The notes under the pieces were generated by a model. That model saw nothing but the letters and a program-made list of their open reading frames with translations. It was not told the origin of the DNA and did no database searches. Source: an uncultured Lachnospiraceae bacterium (lineage in GTDB: Bacteria > Bacillota > Clostridia > Lachnospirales > Lachnospiraceae). From it: 64,000 nt of DNA. Shown piece by piece: positions 45,570 to 55,500 of this stretch. The stretch's first letter is position 1; each line of letters opens with the position of its first letter. Where the stretch lies: the NCBI GenBank assembly GCA_900315735.1, contig ONAD01000001.1:186001-250000 (forward strand), given 5' to 3'. The position numbers and the translations under genes were made by a program.

Positions 45570-46433
45570 ATGAGCTTTTTTAAAGATTTTAAAGAGGATT
45601 TATCACAGGCGGTAAACGAACTGGTACCGGGTGAGGATGCAGCAGATGCAATGGAACAGGACAATGATGTAGTTGTCGTAAATACATTAGAAGATGAACT
45701 GGATGTTGAGTCTGAATTATCCAAGTTAGACGGACTTTTAGAGAAGGTTACCAAGGATGCCAATACTCCGGTAGAGAAGGCAGCACCGGTACAGGAAACA
45801 AAAGTTGAGACACCAGTTGCAGAAGTAAAAGAAGAAAAAGAAGATTTACATATTCAGGAGGAAAGTAAAATGAGTGAGACAACAGCAAATGAGACTATGA
45901 CAATGCCAGAGGAGACAGTAGCACCGGTACAGCCGGCAGCTCCGGTACATACCGCTCCGGTTCAGGTATCTGATGAAGTTTCAGATGAAGTATCTGTAAT
46001 CACAGAAGGAACATCCATTACCGGTAATATGGCTTCTACCGGCTCTTTAGATATCCGTGGAAATATAAATGGTGATGTTCAGTGTAACGGTAAACTGGTT
46101 GTTACCGGAACCATCAACGGAAACAGCAATTCTGCTGAATTCTTTGCTGATGCTGCAAAAGTAGAAGGTGAAGTAGTAAGTACAGGAACTGTTAAAATCG
46201 GACTTGGTTCTGTTATCATTGGAAATATTACTGCAAGCGCTGCAGTTATCGCAGGCGCAATCAAAGGTGATATCGATGTTCAGGGACCTGTAGTAGTAGA
46301 TACTTCTGCAGTTGTTATGGGTAATATCAAATCCCGTTCTGTTCAGATTAACAATGGTGCAGTTATCGAAGGTTTCTGTTCCCAGTGCTATGCTGATATT
46401 GATGTGGAAAGTCTTTTTGGAGAGAACAAATAA
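45570..46433 (+). CDS. Bactofilin-family protein with extended N-terminus
   Basis: Bactofilins polymerise into cytoskeletal filaments and often guide wall enzymes. The C-terminal half of this 287-residue protein is a beta-helix (about residues 145-272) with repeats such as GSLDIRGNINGDVQCNGKLVVTG. The N-terminal 140 residues are acidic and Pro/Val/Glu-rich. A second ATG at 45870 (residue 101) has a near-ideal AGGAGG eight bases upstream and would give a 187-residue isoform. The stop overlaps the pyrH start by one base. Confidence 0.88.
   Translation: MSFFKDFKEDLSQAVNELVPGEDAADAMEQDNDVVVVNTLEDELDVESELSKLDGLLEKVTKDANTPVEKAAPVQETKVETPVAEVKEEKEDLHIQEESKMSETTANETMTMPEETVAPVQPAAPVHTAPVQVSDEVSDEVSVITEGTSITGNMASTGSLDIRGNINGDVQCNGKLVVTGTINGNSNSAEFFADAAKVEGEVVSTGTVKIGLGSVIIGNITASAAVIAGAIKGDIDVQGPVVVDTSAVVMGNIKSRSVQINNGAVIEGFCSQCYADIDVESLFGENK
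45856..45872 (+). promoter_or_regulatory. Internal ribosome binding site and in-frame start in the bactofilin gene
   Basis: AGGAGG (45856-45861), eight bases, then ATG (45870-45872), in frame with the bactofilin. It encodes MSETTANETM onward. Confidence 0.6.
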
Positions 46434-47128
46434 TGAAGAGAGTATTTTTAAAATTAAGTGGAGAAGCACTTGCCGGAGAAAAGAAAACCGGCTTTGATGA
46501 GCCTACTGTAACAGAAGTAGCCCGTCAGGTAAAACAGATTGTAGATGGCGGATGCCAGGTAGGAATCGTAATCGGTGGCGGTAACTTCTGGAGAGGCCGT
46601 TCCAGCGAAACTATCGACCGTACCAAGGCAGACCAGATTGGTATGCTTGCAACCATTATGAACTGCATTTATGTGTCTGAAATCTTCCGTTCCGTTGGAA
46701 TGATGACACAGATTCTGACACCGTTTGAGTGTGGCAGCATGACCAAGCTTTTTTCAAAGGATCGTGCCAATAAATATTTTGAAAAAGGAATGGTAGTATT
46801 TTTTGCAGGAGGAACCGGACATCCTTATTTCTCAACAGATACCGGAATTGTACTCCGTGCCATTGAAATGGATGCAGAGGGTATTTTCCTTGCAAAAGCC
46901 ATTGACGGAGTCTATGACAGCGATCCGAAGGTAAATCCGGCAGCAAAGAAATATGATGAAGTATCTATTCAGGAAGTGATTGATAAGAAACTTGCAGTAG
47001 TAGATTTAACCGCATCTATTATGTGTATGGAAAATAAAATGCCAATGTATGTATTCGGATTAAATGAGCCGGACAGCATTGTGAATGCAATGAGCGGAAA
47101 ATTTAACGGCACAAAAGTGACTGTATAA
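46433..47128 (+). CDS. pyrH: UMP kinase
   Basis: PyrH (231 residues) phosphorylates UMP to UDP. It shows the amino-acid-kinase fold motifs: KRVFLKLSGEALAGEK at the N-terminus, GIVIGGGNFWRGR, the glycine-rich FFAGGTGHPYFSTDT, and KAIDGVYDSDPK. Its ATG overlaps the bactofilin stop, so it is translationally coupled to a cytoskeletal gene rather than to tsf as in most Firmicutes. Confidence 0.97.
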   Translation: MKRVFLKLSGEALAGEKKTGFDEPTVTEVARQVKQIVDGGCQVGIVIGGGNFWRGRSSETIDRTKADQIGMLATIMNCIYVSEIFRSVGMMTQILTPFECGSMTKLFSKDRANKYFEKGMVVFFAGGTGHPYFSTDTGIVLRAIEMDAEGIFLAKAIDGVYDSDPKVNPAAKKYDEVSIQEVIDKKLAVVDLTASIMCMENKMPMYVFGLNEPDSIVNAMSGKFNGTKVTV

Positions 47129-47143
47129 TAAAGGAGATTATTT

Positions 47144-47698
47144 ATGGATAGCAGATTAAACCCATATGAAGAGAAAATGCAGAAATCTTACGAGAATCTG
47201 GTAGACGAATATGCAACCATCCGTGCAGGAAGAGCAAATCCGCATATCTTAGACAGAATTACCGTAGATTATTATGGAACACCAACCCCGTTACAGCAGG
47301 TGGCAAATATTAATGTTCCGGAACCAAGAATGATTCAGATTCAGCCTTGGGAAGCTTCTCTTGTAAAAGAGATTGAAAAAGCAATTTTAACATCTGATTT
47401 AGGCTTAAATCCAACGAACGATGGTAAAGTAATCCGTCTTGTATTCCCGGAACTTACAGAAGAAAGACGTAAGGAACTGGCAAAGGATATTAAGAAAAAA
47501 GGTGAGAATGCCAAAGTGGCAATCCGTAATATCAGAAGAGATGCCAATGATGCATTCAAGAAACAGAACAAAGCCAATGAAGTATCTGAGGATGAGTTAA
47601 AAGAATTAGAGAACGATACTCAGAAAATTACGGATAAATACATTGCAAAAATTGATGGTGCAGTAGAGGAAAAGACAAAGGAAATCCTTACGGTATAA
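47144..47698 (+). CDS. frr: Ribosome recycling factor
   Basis: RRF (184 residues, standard length) splits post-termination ribosomes with EF-G. The sequence begins with EEKMQKSYENLVDEYATIRAGRANP and contains PEPRMIQIQPWE, LGLNPTNDGKVIRL and LTEERRKELAKDIKKKGENA, all typical. It lies 15 bases after pyrH. Confidence 0.97.
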   Translation: MDSRLNPYEEKMQKSYENLVDEYATIRAGRANPHILDRITVDYYGTPTPLQQVANINVPEPRMIQIQPWEASLVKEIEKAILTSDLGLNPTNDGKVIRLVFPELTEERRKELAKDIKKKGENAKVAIRNIRRDANDAFKKQNKANEVSEDELKELENDTQKITDKYIAKIDGAVEEKTKEILTV

Positions 47699-47721
47699 TC
47701 TTATCCATGTACGACACATAT

Positions 47722-47754
47722 GGGGACATAGCGCGATTGCCGTGTCCCCTTTTA
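47722..47754 (+). terminator. Hairpin terminator between frr and uppS
   Basis: GGGGACA (47722-47728) pairs with TGTCCCC (47743-47749), followed by TTTTA. The T-run is short, so termination may be partial. Confidence 0.6.
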
Positions 47755-47786
47755 TGTTGTAAACATCTGTAAAAAGGAGAACAAAG

Positions 47787-48482
47787 ATGAAGATTCCAAA
47801 ACATGTTGCAATTATTCTGGATGGAAACGGACGCTGGGCAAAGAAAAGAGGAATGCCAAGAAACTACGGACATACCATGGGAGCAAAGAATGTTGAAGTT
47901 ATCTGTAAAGCAGCTCATGATCTGGGCATAGAATATGTAACCATGTATGCTTTTTCCACAGAGAACTGGAACCGTCCACAGAATGAAGTAGATGCTTTGA
48001 TGAAGCTTTTGCGCAGTTATCTTAAGAACTGTACAAAGACAGCAGATAAGAATAATATGAGAGTCCGTGTAATCGGAGATACCAGCCGGCTGGATGATAA
48101 ATTCCAGCAGCAGATTGCTGTATTGGAAAGAGAATCTGCCCATAATACGGGACTGAATTTACAGATTGCCATTAATTATGGAGCAAGAGATGAAATGATC
48201 CGTGGAATGAAGAAAATGTGGCAGGATGGTATTTCGGCAGAGGAGATTACCGAAGAAAAATATGCATCTTATCTTGATACGAAAGATATCCCGGATCCTG
48301 ATCTTATGATCCGCACCAGTGGAGAACAGCGGCTTTCCAACTTCTTGCTGTGGCAGTTTGCCTATAGTGAGTTATATTTTACAGAGGTTCCATGGCCGGA
48401 CTTTACACCGGAAGAACTGCGTAAAGCAGTAGAGGATTACAGCGGAAGAGACCGGAGATATGGAAAGATAGAGGAGGAGTAA
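47787..48482 (+). CDS. uppS: Undecaprenyl diphosphate synthase
   Basis: UppS (231 residues) makes the C55 lipid carrier for wall synthesis. The catalytic D12 lies in IILDGNGRWAKKRGMPR. GHTMGAKNVE, YAFSTENWNRP and DLMIRTSGEQRLSNFLLWQ are family motifs. cdsA follows one base after its stop. Confidence 0.97.
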   Translation: MKIPKHVAIILDGNGRWAKKRGMPRNYGHTMGAKNVEVICKAAHDLGIEYVTMYAFSTENWNRPQNEVDALMKLLRSYLKNCTKTADKNNMRVRVIGDTSRLDDKFQQQIAVLERESAHNTGLNLQIAINYGARDEMIRGMKKMWQDGISAEEITEEKYASYLDTKDIPDPDLMIRTSGEQRLSNFLLWQFAYSELYFTEVPWPDFTPEELRKAVEDYSGRDRRYGKIEEE

Positions 48483-48483
48483 T

Positions 48484-49290
48484 ATGTTTAAGACAAGATT
48501 ATTAAGTGGAATCGTGCTGGTAATTCTGGCACTGGTATTCATTATTACCGGAAATGATTTGCTGCTGGCAGTAACCGGAATTATTTCTTTGATTGGATTG
48601 TTTGAACTGTATCGTGTGTTTAAAATTGAAAAAAGCTGTGCCGGTGTCGTCGGCGGACTGGCAACGATTGTATATTATTGTAATCTGAAATTTCATTTTA
48701 TTCCGGATATGATGTTATTTGCCATCGCACTTTTGGTAGTGCTGATGTTTGTATATGTATTTTCTTATCCGAAATATCATACCGAGCAGATGTTAGCAGC
48801 ATTTTTTGGTGTATTTTATGTATCGGTGATGCTTTCTTATGTATATCAGACCAGAATGCTTCCGGGTGGAGCTTATATTGTATGGTTAATTTTCTTATGC
48901 TCCTGGGGCTGCGATACCTGTGCATACTGCGTGGGTGTGCTGATTGGAAAGCATAAGATGGCACCGGTGCTTTCTCCGAAGAAATCCTGGGAAGGAGCTG
49001 TTGGCGGAGTAGTGGGAGCAGCATTATTAACCCTGATTTATTGCTTTGTTTTCCAGGGCTCTATGGGAAGCACCAACCGTGATATCATTATGCTTTGCAT
49101 GATTTGTGCGATTGGGGCAATCATATCTATGATTGGAGACCTGACTGCATCTGCAATCAAACGTAATTATGACATTAAAGATTATGGCAAACTGATTCCG
49201 GGCCATGGTGGAATCTTAGACCGTTTTGACAGTGTAATATTTACAGCACCAATTATTTATTATCTTGCATTATATCTGATTGGTAAGTAG
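48484..49290 (+). CDS. cdsA: Phosphatidate cytidylyltransferase
   Basis: CdsA (268 residues) makes CDP-diacylglycerol for phospholipids. It has about seven to eight transmembrane helices. The C-terminal signature starts SAIKRNYDIKDYG and ends PGHGGILDRFDS. The gene fits the uppS-cdsA-dxr order. Confidence 0.96.
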   Translation: MFKTRLLSGIVLVILALVFIITGNDLLLAVTGIISLIGLFELYRVFKIEKSCAGVVGGLATIVYYCNLKFHFIPDMMLFAIALLVVLMFVYVFSYPKYHTEQMLAAFFGVFYVSVMLSYVYQTRMLPGGAYIVWLIFLCSWGCDTCAYCVGVLIGKHKMAPVLSPKKSWEGAVGGVVGAALLTLIYCFVFQGSMGSTNRDIIMLCMICAIGAIISMIGDLTASAIKRNYDIKDYGKLIPGHGGILDRFDSVIFTAPIIYYLALYLIGK

Positions 49291-49298
49291 GAGGGAAC

Positions 49299-50441
49299 AT
49301 GAAGAAGATTGCAATTTTAGGTTCCACTGGTTCCATCGGAACCCAGACACTTTCTGTTGTAAGAGAACATGGAGATATTGAAGTAACTGCACTTGCGGCA
49401 GGACATAATATTGCAAAATTAGAAGAACAGATCCGGGAGTTTCATCCGGCTTTGGTTGCTGTATGGGCGGAAGAGGATGCGATTGAGCTTCGGACAAGGG
49501 TTGCAGATTTGAAGGTAAAGGTGGCTTCCGGGATGGAAGGACTTTTAGAAGTAGCAACGGAAGAGAAAGCAGAGATTCTTGTAACTGCCATTGTGGGGAT
49601 GCTTGGTATCCGTCCGACCATAGCCGCTATGAAAGCAGGAAAGGACATTGCCCTTGCCAATAAGGAGACATTGGTTACTGCAGGACATATTATTATGCCA
49701 CTGGCAAAAGAATGCAATGTGAAAATCCTTCCAGTGGACAGTGAACACAGTGCAATCTTTCAGTCTCTGCAGGGAGCCGGAGACAATAAAATCGCAAAAA
49801 TACTTTTGACAGCTTCCGGCGGACCATTCCGTGGAAAGAAGCGGGTGGAATTAGAGCAGGTAAAAGTGGAAGATGCATTGAAGCATCCGAACTGGAGCAT
49901 GGGACGTAAAATCACCATTGATTCCGCAACCATGATAAATAAGGGACTTGAAGTCATTGAAGCAAAATGGCTGTTTGATGTAAACGCAGACCAGATTCAG
50001 GTTGTAGTACAACCACAGAGTATCATACATTCTATGGTAGAGTATGAAGACGGTGCAGTCATTGCACAGCTTGGAACAGCAGATATGCGGCTTCCAATCC
50101 AGTATGCCCTGTATTATCCGAACCGGTTACACTTAAGTGGAGACCGGCTTGATTTCTGGAAAATGAAGGCAATTACATTGGAAGAGCCGGATATGGAGAC
50201 ATTTTACGGATTGAAACTGGCTTATGAAGCCTGCAGAAAGGGCGGTAACATTCCGACTGCTTTTAATGCAGCAAATGAGAGAGCGGTAGCAATGTTCTTA
50301 GACGGAAAGATTCGTTTCCTAGAGATTCCGGAAATTGCACAGGCGTGTATGGAGCAGTGTACCTATATTGCCAGTCCGTCCGTAGAAGAAATCCTTGCAA
50401 CAGAGCAGGCTGCGTATGAGTATATAGAGAGCAGGTGGTAG
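49299..50441 (+). CDS. dxr: 1-deoxy-D-xylulose 5-phosphate reductoisomerase
   Basis: Dxr (380 residues) catalyses the first committed step of the MEP isoprenoid pathway. It has the NADPH-binding ILGSTGSIGTQTL at the N-terminus, ALANKETLVTAG, VDSEHSAIFQSL and LTASGGPFRGK. Another MEP gene, ispG, is two genes downstream, and uppS uses the product. Confidence 0.97.
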   Translation: MKKIAILGSTGSIGTQTLSVVREHGDIEVTALAAGHNIAKLEEQIREFHPALVAVWAEEDAIELRTRVADLKVKVASGMEGLLEVATEEKAEILVTAIVGMLGIRPTIAAMKAGKDIALANKETLVTAGHIIMPLAKECNVKILPVDSEHSAIFQSLQGAGDNKIAKILLTASGGPFRGKKRVELEQVKVEDALKHPNWSMGRKITIDSATMINKGLEVIEAKWLFDVNADQIQVVVQPQSIIHSMVEYEDGAVIAQLGTADMRLPIQYALYYPNRLHLSGDRLDFWKMKAITLEEPDMETFYGLKLAYEACRKGGNIPTAFNAANERAVAMFLDGKIRFLEIPEIAQACMEQCTYIASPSVEEILATEQAAYEYIESRW

Positions 50442-50442
50442 A

Positions 50443-51474
50443 TTGAAAATAATCATTGCAATCTTAATGTTCAGTTTTATTATTATTTTTCATGAACTGG
50501 GACATTTTTTGCTGGCAAAAAAAAATAAAATCAAAGTAAATGAATTTTGTCTGGGACTTGGACCAACGCTATTTGGAATTACAAAGGGAGAGACAAAATA
50601 TTCCATAAAACTGCTGCCTTTTGGTGGAGCATGTATGATGGAAGGCGAAGACGGAGAGTCGGAAAGTGAAGGCTCCTTTAACAGCAAGTCCGTATGGGCG
50701 AGAATAGCAGTTGTAGCGGCTGGACCGGTTTTTAACTTTATTCTGGCATTCCTTCTGGCACTGATTGTTATCGGGACAGCCGGATTTGACCGGCCGGAAG
50801 TAAAAGGCGTTATGGAAGGGTATCCGGCGGAGGAAGCAGGACTTCAGGCTGGAGATATCATTAAAGAAATCAATGGAAAGAACATTCATATTTATCGTGA
50901 AGTAAGTGTTTACACGCTGTTTCATTCCAATGAGAATCTGGAAGTGACCTATGAAAGAGATGGAGAGGAATATACCTGTACCATCAGCCCGAAATATAAT
51001 GAAGAAGCAGGAAGAAATCTCTTTGGAATCTATGGAAATACCATGCGTGAGCGGGGCAATATTTTAGAGACCATAAAATATAGCGTATATGAAGTGAAAT
51101 ACTGGATAGAAGTTACCATGGACAGCTTGAAGATGTTAGTGACCGGAAGAGTCAGCGTCAATGAACTTTCGGGACCGGTAGGTATTGTAAAGAATATTGG
51201 TGATACTTATGACGAGAGCAAGTCAGCGGGAACGCTATCGGTGGTATTGACATTAATTAATTATTCCATAATGCTGACTGCCAATCTTGGAATTATGAAC
51301 CTGCTTCCATTACCGGCATTAGACGGAGGAAGACTGGTATTTCTGATTATAGAAGCCGTCAGAAAGAAACGGGTGGATCCGGACAAAGAGGGCATGGTTC
51401 ATTTCATCGGACTGATGCTGCTTCTGGCATTGATGGTGCTTGTTATGTTTAATGATATTCGAAAATTATTTTAA
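50443..51474 (+). CDS. rseP: Site-2 intramembrane zinc metalloprotease RseP/RasP
   Basis: This 343-residue membrane protease cleaves anti-sigma factors and signal-peptide remnants. The active-site HELGH is at residues 17-21. A PDZ domain (about 110-195, with VMEGYPAEEAGLQAGD) and the second metal motif NLLPLPALDGGRL follow. It starts at TTG 50443, one base after dxr ends, with AGGTGG upstream. Confidence 0.95.
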   Translation: MKIIIAILMFSFIIIFHELGHFLLAKKNKIKVNEFCLGLGPTLFGITKGETKYSIKLLPFGGACMMEGEDGESESEGSFNSKSVWARIAVVAAGPVFNFILAFLLALIVIGTAGFDRPEVKGVMEGYPAEEAGLQAGDIIKEINGKNIHIYREVSVYTLFHSNENLEVTYERDGEEYTCTISPKYNEEAGRNLFGIYGNTMRERGNILETIKYSVYEVKYWIEVTMDSLKMLVTGRVSVNELSGPVGIVKNIGDTYDESKSAGTLSVVLTLINYSIMLTANLGIMNLLPLPALDGGRLVFLIIEAVRKKRVDPDKEGMVHFIGLMLLLALMVLVMFNDIRKLF

Positions 51475-51502
51475 ATAATCCTGCACAGGAGGAAAAGCAA
51501 TC

Positions 51503-52561
51503 ATGGAACGAAAAGATACGAAAGTGGTAAAAATAGGAGACCGTATCATCGGTGGGAAAAATCCAATCCTGATACAGTCAATGACCAATACAAAGACAGA
51601 GGATGTAAAAGCAACCGTAGAGCAGATTAACCGTCTGGCAGCGGCAGGCTGTGATATCATCCGCTGTGCGGTGCCGACAATGGAAGCCGCAGAAGCATTG
51701 ACTGAGATTAAGAAGCAGATAGCAATACCACTGGTTGCAGATATTCATTTTGATTACCGGCTGGCTATTGCTGCCATGGAGCATGGTGCAGATAAAATCA
51801 GAATCAATCCGGGCAACATCGGAAGCAAAGAGCGTGTGCAGGCTGTGGTAGACGTAGCAAAGGAAAGAAATATTCCAATCCGTGTGGGAGTCAACAGCGG
51901 TTCACTGGAAAAGGATTTAGTAGAAAAATATCATGGTGTTACTGCAGAAGGCATTGTAGAAAGTGCTTTGGATAAAGTGCATCTTATTGAAGATATGGGA
52001 TATGACAATCTCGTTATCAGTATCAAATCTTCAGATGTTATGATGTGTGTAAAAGCCCATGAACTGATTACAGAGAAAACCGTCCATCCATTGCATGTAG
52101 GAATTACAGAGGCAGGAACGATTATCAGCGGAAATATTAAATCCTCCATTGGACTGGGACTGATTTTAAATCAGGGAATCGGAGATACCATTCGTGTTTC
52201 ATTAACCGGAGATCCGTTAGAAGAAATCAAATCAGCAAAACTGATTTTAAGAACTTTAGGGCTTCGTAAAGGTGGTATAGAAGTCGTATCCTGTCCGACC
52301 TGTGGAAGAACAAGAATCAACTTAATCGAACTGGCAAATCAGGTAGAGAATATGGTAGCGGATATTCCTTTAGACATCAAGGTTGCTGTTATGGGCTGTG
52401 TAGTCAACGGACCGGGAGAAGCCAAGGAAGCCGATATCGGAATTGCCGGTGGTGTGGGAGAAGGACTAATTATAAAGCATGGTCAGATAGACCGTAAAGT
52501 ACCGGAGAATCAGCTCTTAAGTGAATTAAGAAAGGAACTTTTGAACTGGAATAAGGAGTAG
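51503..52561 (+). CDS. ispG: 4-hydroxy-3-methylbut-2-en-1-yl diphosphate synthase
   Basis: IspG (352 residues) is the 4Fe-4S enzyme making HMBPP in the MEP pathway. It begins with ERKDTKVVKIGDRIIGG and has IQSMTNTKTEDVKATVEQI. The cluster-binding cysteines are in VSCPTCGRTRIN and AVMGCVVNGPGEAKEAD. It occupies the place usually held by proS between rseP and polC. Confidence 0.96.
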   Translation: MERKDTKVVKIGDRIIGGKNPILIQSMTNTKTEDVKATVEQINRLAAAGCDIIRCAVPTMEAAEALTEIKKQIAIPLVADIHFDYRLAIAAMEHGADKIRINPGNIGSKERVQAVVDVAKERNIPIRVGVNSGSLEKDLVEKYHGVTAEGIVESALDKVHLIEDMGYDNLVISIKSSDVMMCVKAHELITEKTVHPLHVGITEAGTIISGNIKSSIGLGLILNQGIGDTIRVSLTGDPLEEIKSAKLILRTLGLRKGGIEVVSCPTCGRTRINLIELANQVENMVADIPLDIKVAVMGCVVNGPGEAKEADIGIAGGVGEGLIIKHGQIDRKVPENQLLSELRKELLNWNKE

Positions 52562-52569
52562 GAAAAATT

Positions 52570-55500
52570 ATGGCAAAACTGTTTTTTGAAGTTTTTCCGA
52601 CATTAAAGATTACCGGAGAGATGAGTGTACTTTTGAAAGAAACAGAGATTACAAAAGTGGCATCGAATTCCGCACAGAATGCACTGCGGATTTATTTAGA
52701 GAGTACAAGGCTAATTCCCAAACCGGAAATCTATCATATTGAACAAGAAATCAGACAACAGCTATTTCCGCACAAGGAGATAGCTGTTAAAATCATAGAA
52801 AAATTTAATTTATCCAGCCAGTATACACCGGAAAAACTGATGGCGGTATACCGGGAGAGTATTTTAGAAGAGATTCGCAATTACAGCGTACTGCTCTATA
52901 ATCTGATGCGCTGCAGCAAAATGGAATTTGACCGGGAAGACCATATGATTCTTACCTTAGAGGATACCATTGTTGCCACAGAGCGGAGCAATGAACTGAT
53001 TGATATCTTAGAAAAAATCATCTGCGAACGTTGTGGATTAAAATTAATGATTGAGCCACAGTATGAGAAGCCGGCAGAAAATGATTATTTAAAGAGCGCA
53101 GACAGCCAGATTGAAACAGAGGTTGCCCATATCGTGGCACGAACCGCTGCTGCAAGAACGCAGAATGCGGATGGCATGGAACAGCCTGCTGCCAATGAAG
53201 CAAACGCACAGCCGGATGCTAGAGCGTCAGAAAAGGAAAAAACACCTGCTGCCCCGGAGGAAAAACAGACTACCGGCACAGAAGGTGCAGGAGCAGCACC
53301 TACTGCTGGAAAGAATAACTTTTCCGGCGGAAAGGATTTTAAGGGAAAATCTTCCTTCCAGAGAAGAGATTTTGTTAAAAAATCAGACAATCCGGATGTT
53401 ATTTATGGACGTGATTTTGAAGAGGATGCAATTCCGATTGAGACCATCGTAGGTGAAATGGGAGAAGTTGTCATCCGTGGACAGATAATGACATTAGATA
53501 CAAGAGAAATCCGTGGTGAAAAGACAATTATCATTATGTCAGTAACGGATTTTACGGATTCCATTGTGCTTAAAATCTTTACAAAAAATGAGAATCTACC
53601 GGAACTGATGGGAGATTTGAAAAAGGGAGCATTTCTTAAAATTAAGGGTGTAACGACCATTGATAAATTTGACAGTGAGCTGACCATCGGCTCCATTGTC
53701 GGAATTAAGAAAATCCCTGATTTTACTACAATAAGAATGGACAACAGCCCATTAAAGAGAGTAGAGCTTCATTGCCATACCAAGATGAGTGACATGGATG
53801 GTGTTACCGATGTAGGAGATCTGGTAAAAAGGGCATATAAGTGGGGACATAAGGCACTGGCGATTACCGATCATGGAAATGTCCAGGCATTCCCGATTGC
53901 AAACCATGCACTGCCGGATGACCCGGACTTTAAGATTATCTATGGTGTGGAAGCTTATCTTGTGGATGACTTAAAGGACATTGTAGAAAATTCAAAGAAT
54001 CAGTCCCTGCAGGATACCTATGTGGTATTCGATATAGAGACCACCGGATTTTCACCGCTGGTAAATAAAATTATTGAAATTGGTGCGGTAAAAGTAGAAA
54101 AGGGGAATATAACCGAGCGTTTTTCCACTTTTGTTAATCCGGAAGTGCCGATTCCGTTCCACATTGAAAATCTGACCGGAATCAAAGATGATATGGTAAT
54201 TACGGCACCGGTGATTGCAGAAGTTATGTCGGAGTTCTTAGCCTTCTGTGATGGTGCTGTTATGGTAGCACACAATGCTGATTTTGATATGAGCTTTATC
54301 AAATATAACTGTGACCGTTTAAGCATTCCTTATGATTTTACCATTGCAGATACCGTTGCCATGGCACGAATGCTGTTGCCGAATCTGAACCGTTTTAAGC
54401 TGGATACCGTAGCAAGGGCATTAAATATTTCGCTGGAGAATCATCACCGTGCGGTAGATGATGCGGCATGTACCGCTGAAATTTTCGAAAAGTTTGTAAA
54501 AATGCTTGCTGACCGTGGCATCAATACACTGGATGAATTAAATGCCGAGGGACATGTCAGTAAAGAGACCGTTATGAAGATGCCGACCCATCATGCTATT
54601 ATTCTTGCAATGAATGATCTGGGACGTGTGAATCTCTATAAGCTGATATCCTTATCCCACCTTGATTATTTCCATCAGAGGGCGAGAATTCCAAAGAGCG
54701 AATACTTAAAACACAAGGAAGGTTTACTGATTGGTTCTGCCTGTGAAGCGGGAGAACTCTATCAGGCAATTTTGCAGGGACGGTCGCAGGAGGAGATTAT
54801 CCGTCTGGTGAAGTTTTATGATTACCTTGAAATCCAGCCTCTTGGAAATAATGCATTTATGATAAAAGATGAAAAAGCGCCGATTTCCACCATGGATGAA
54901 TTAAAGGACATTAACCGCCGGATTGTAAAATTAGGAGAAGAATTCCATAAGCCGGTTGTGGCAACCTGTGATGTGCATTTTATGGACCCGGAGGATGAAG
55001 TATACCGTCGTATTATTCTGGCTGGTAAAGGCTTTAAGGATGCCGATGAGCAGGCTCCGCTATATCTTCGTACTACGGAAGAAATGTTAGAGGAATTCAG
55101 CTATTTAGGCAGTGAAAAAGCAAAAGAAGTTGTTATTGATAATACCAATAAGATTGCAGATATGTGCGAGCGCATTTCTCCGGTTCGCCCGGATAAATGT
55201 CCGCCGGTAATTGAAAATTCCGACCAGATGCTGCGTGATATCTGCTATAACAAGGCACATGAGATGTATGGAGAGGATTTGCCGGAAATCGTATCTGAAC
55301 GATTGGAACGGGAGTTAAAATCCATCATCGGAAATGGTTATGCGGTAATGTATATCATTGCCCAGAAGCTGGTTTGGAAATCCAATGAGGATGGTTATCT
55401 GGTAGGTTCCCGTGGTTCCGTAGGTTCTTCTTTTGCAGCAACCATGTCCGGTATCACGGAGGTAAATCCACTGGCACCGCATTATTACTGTGCCCACTGT

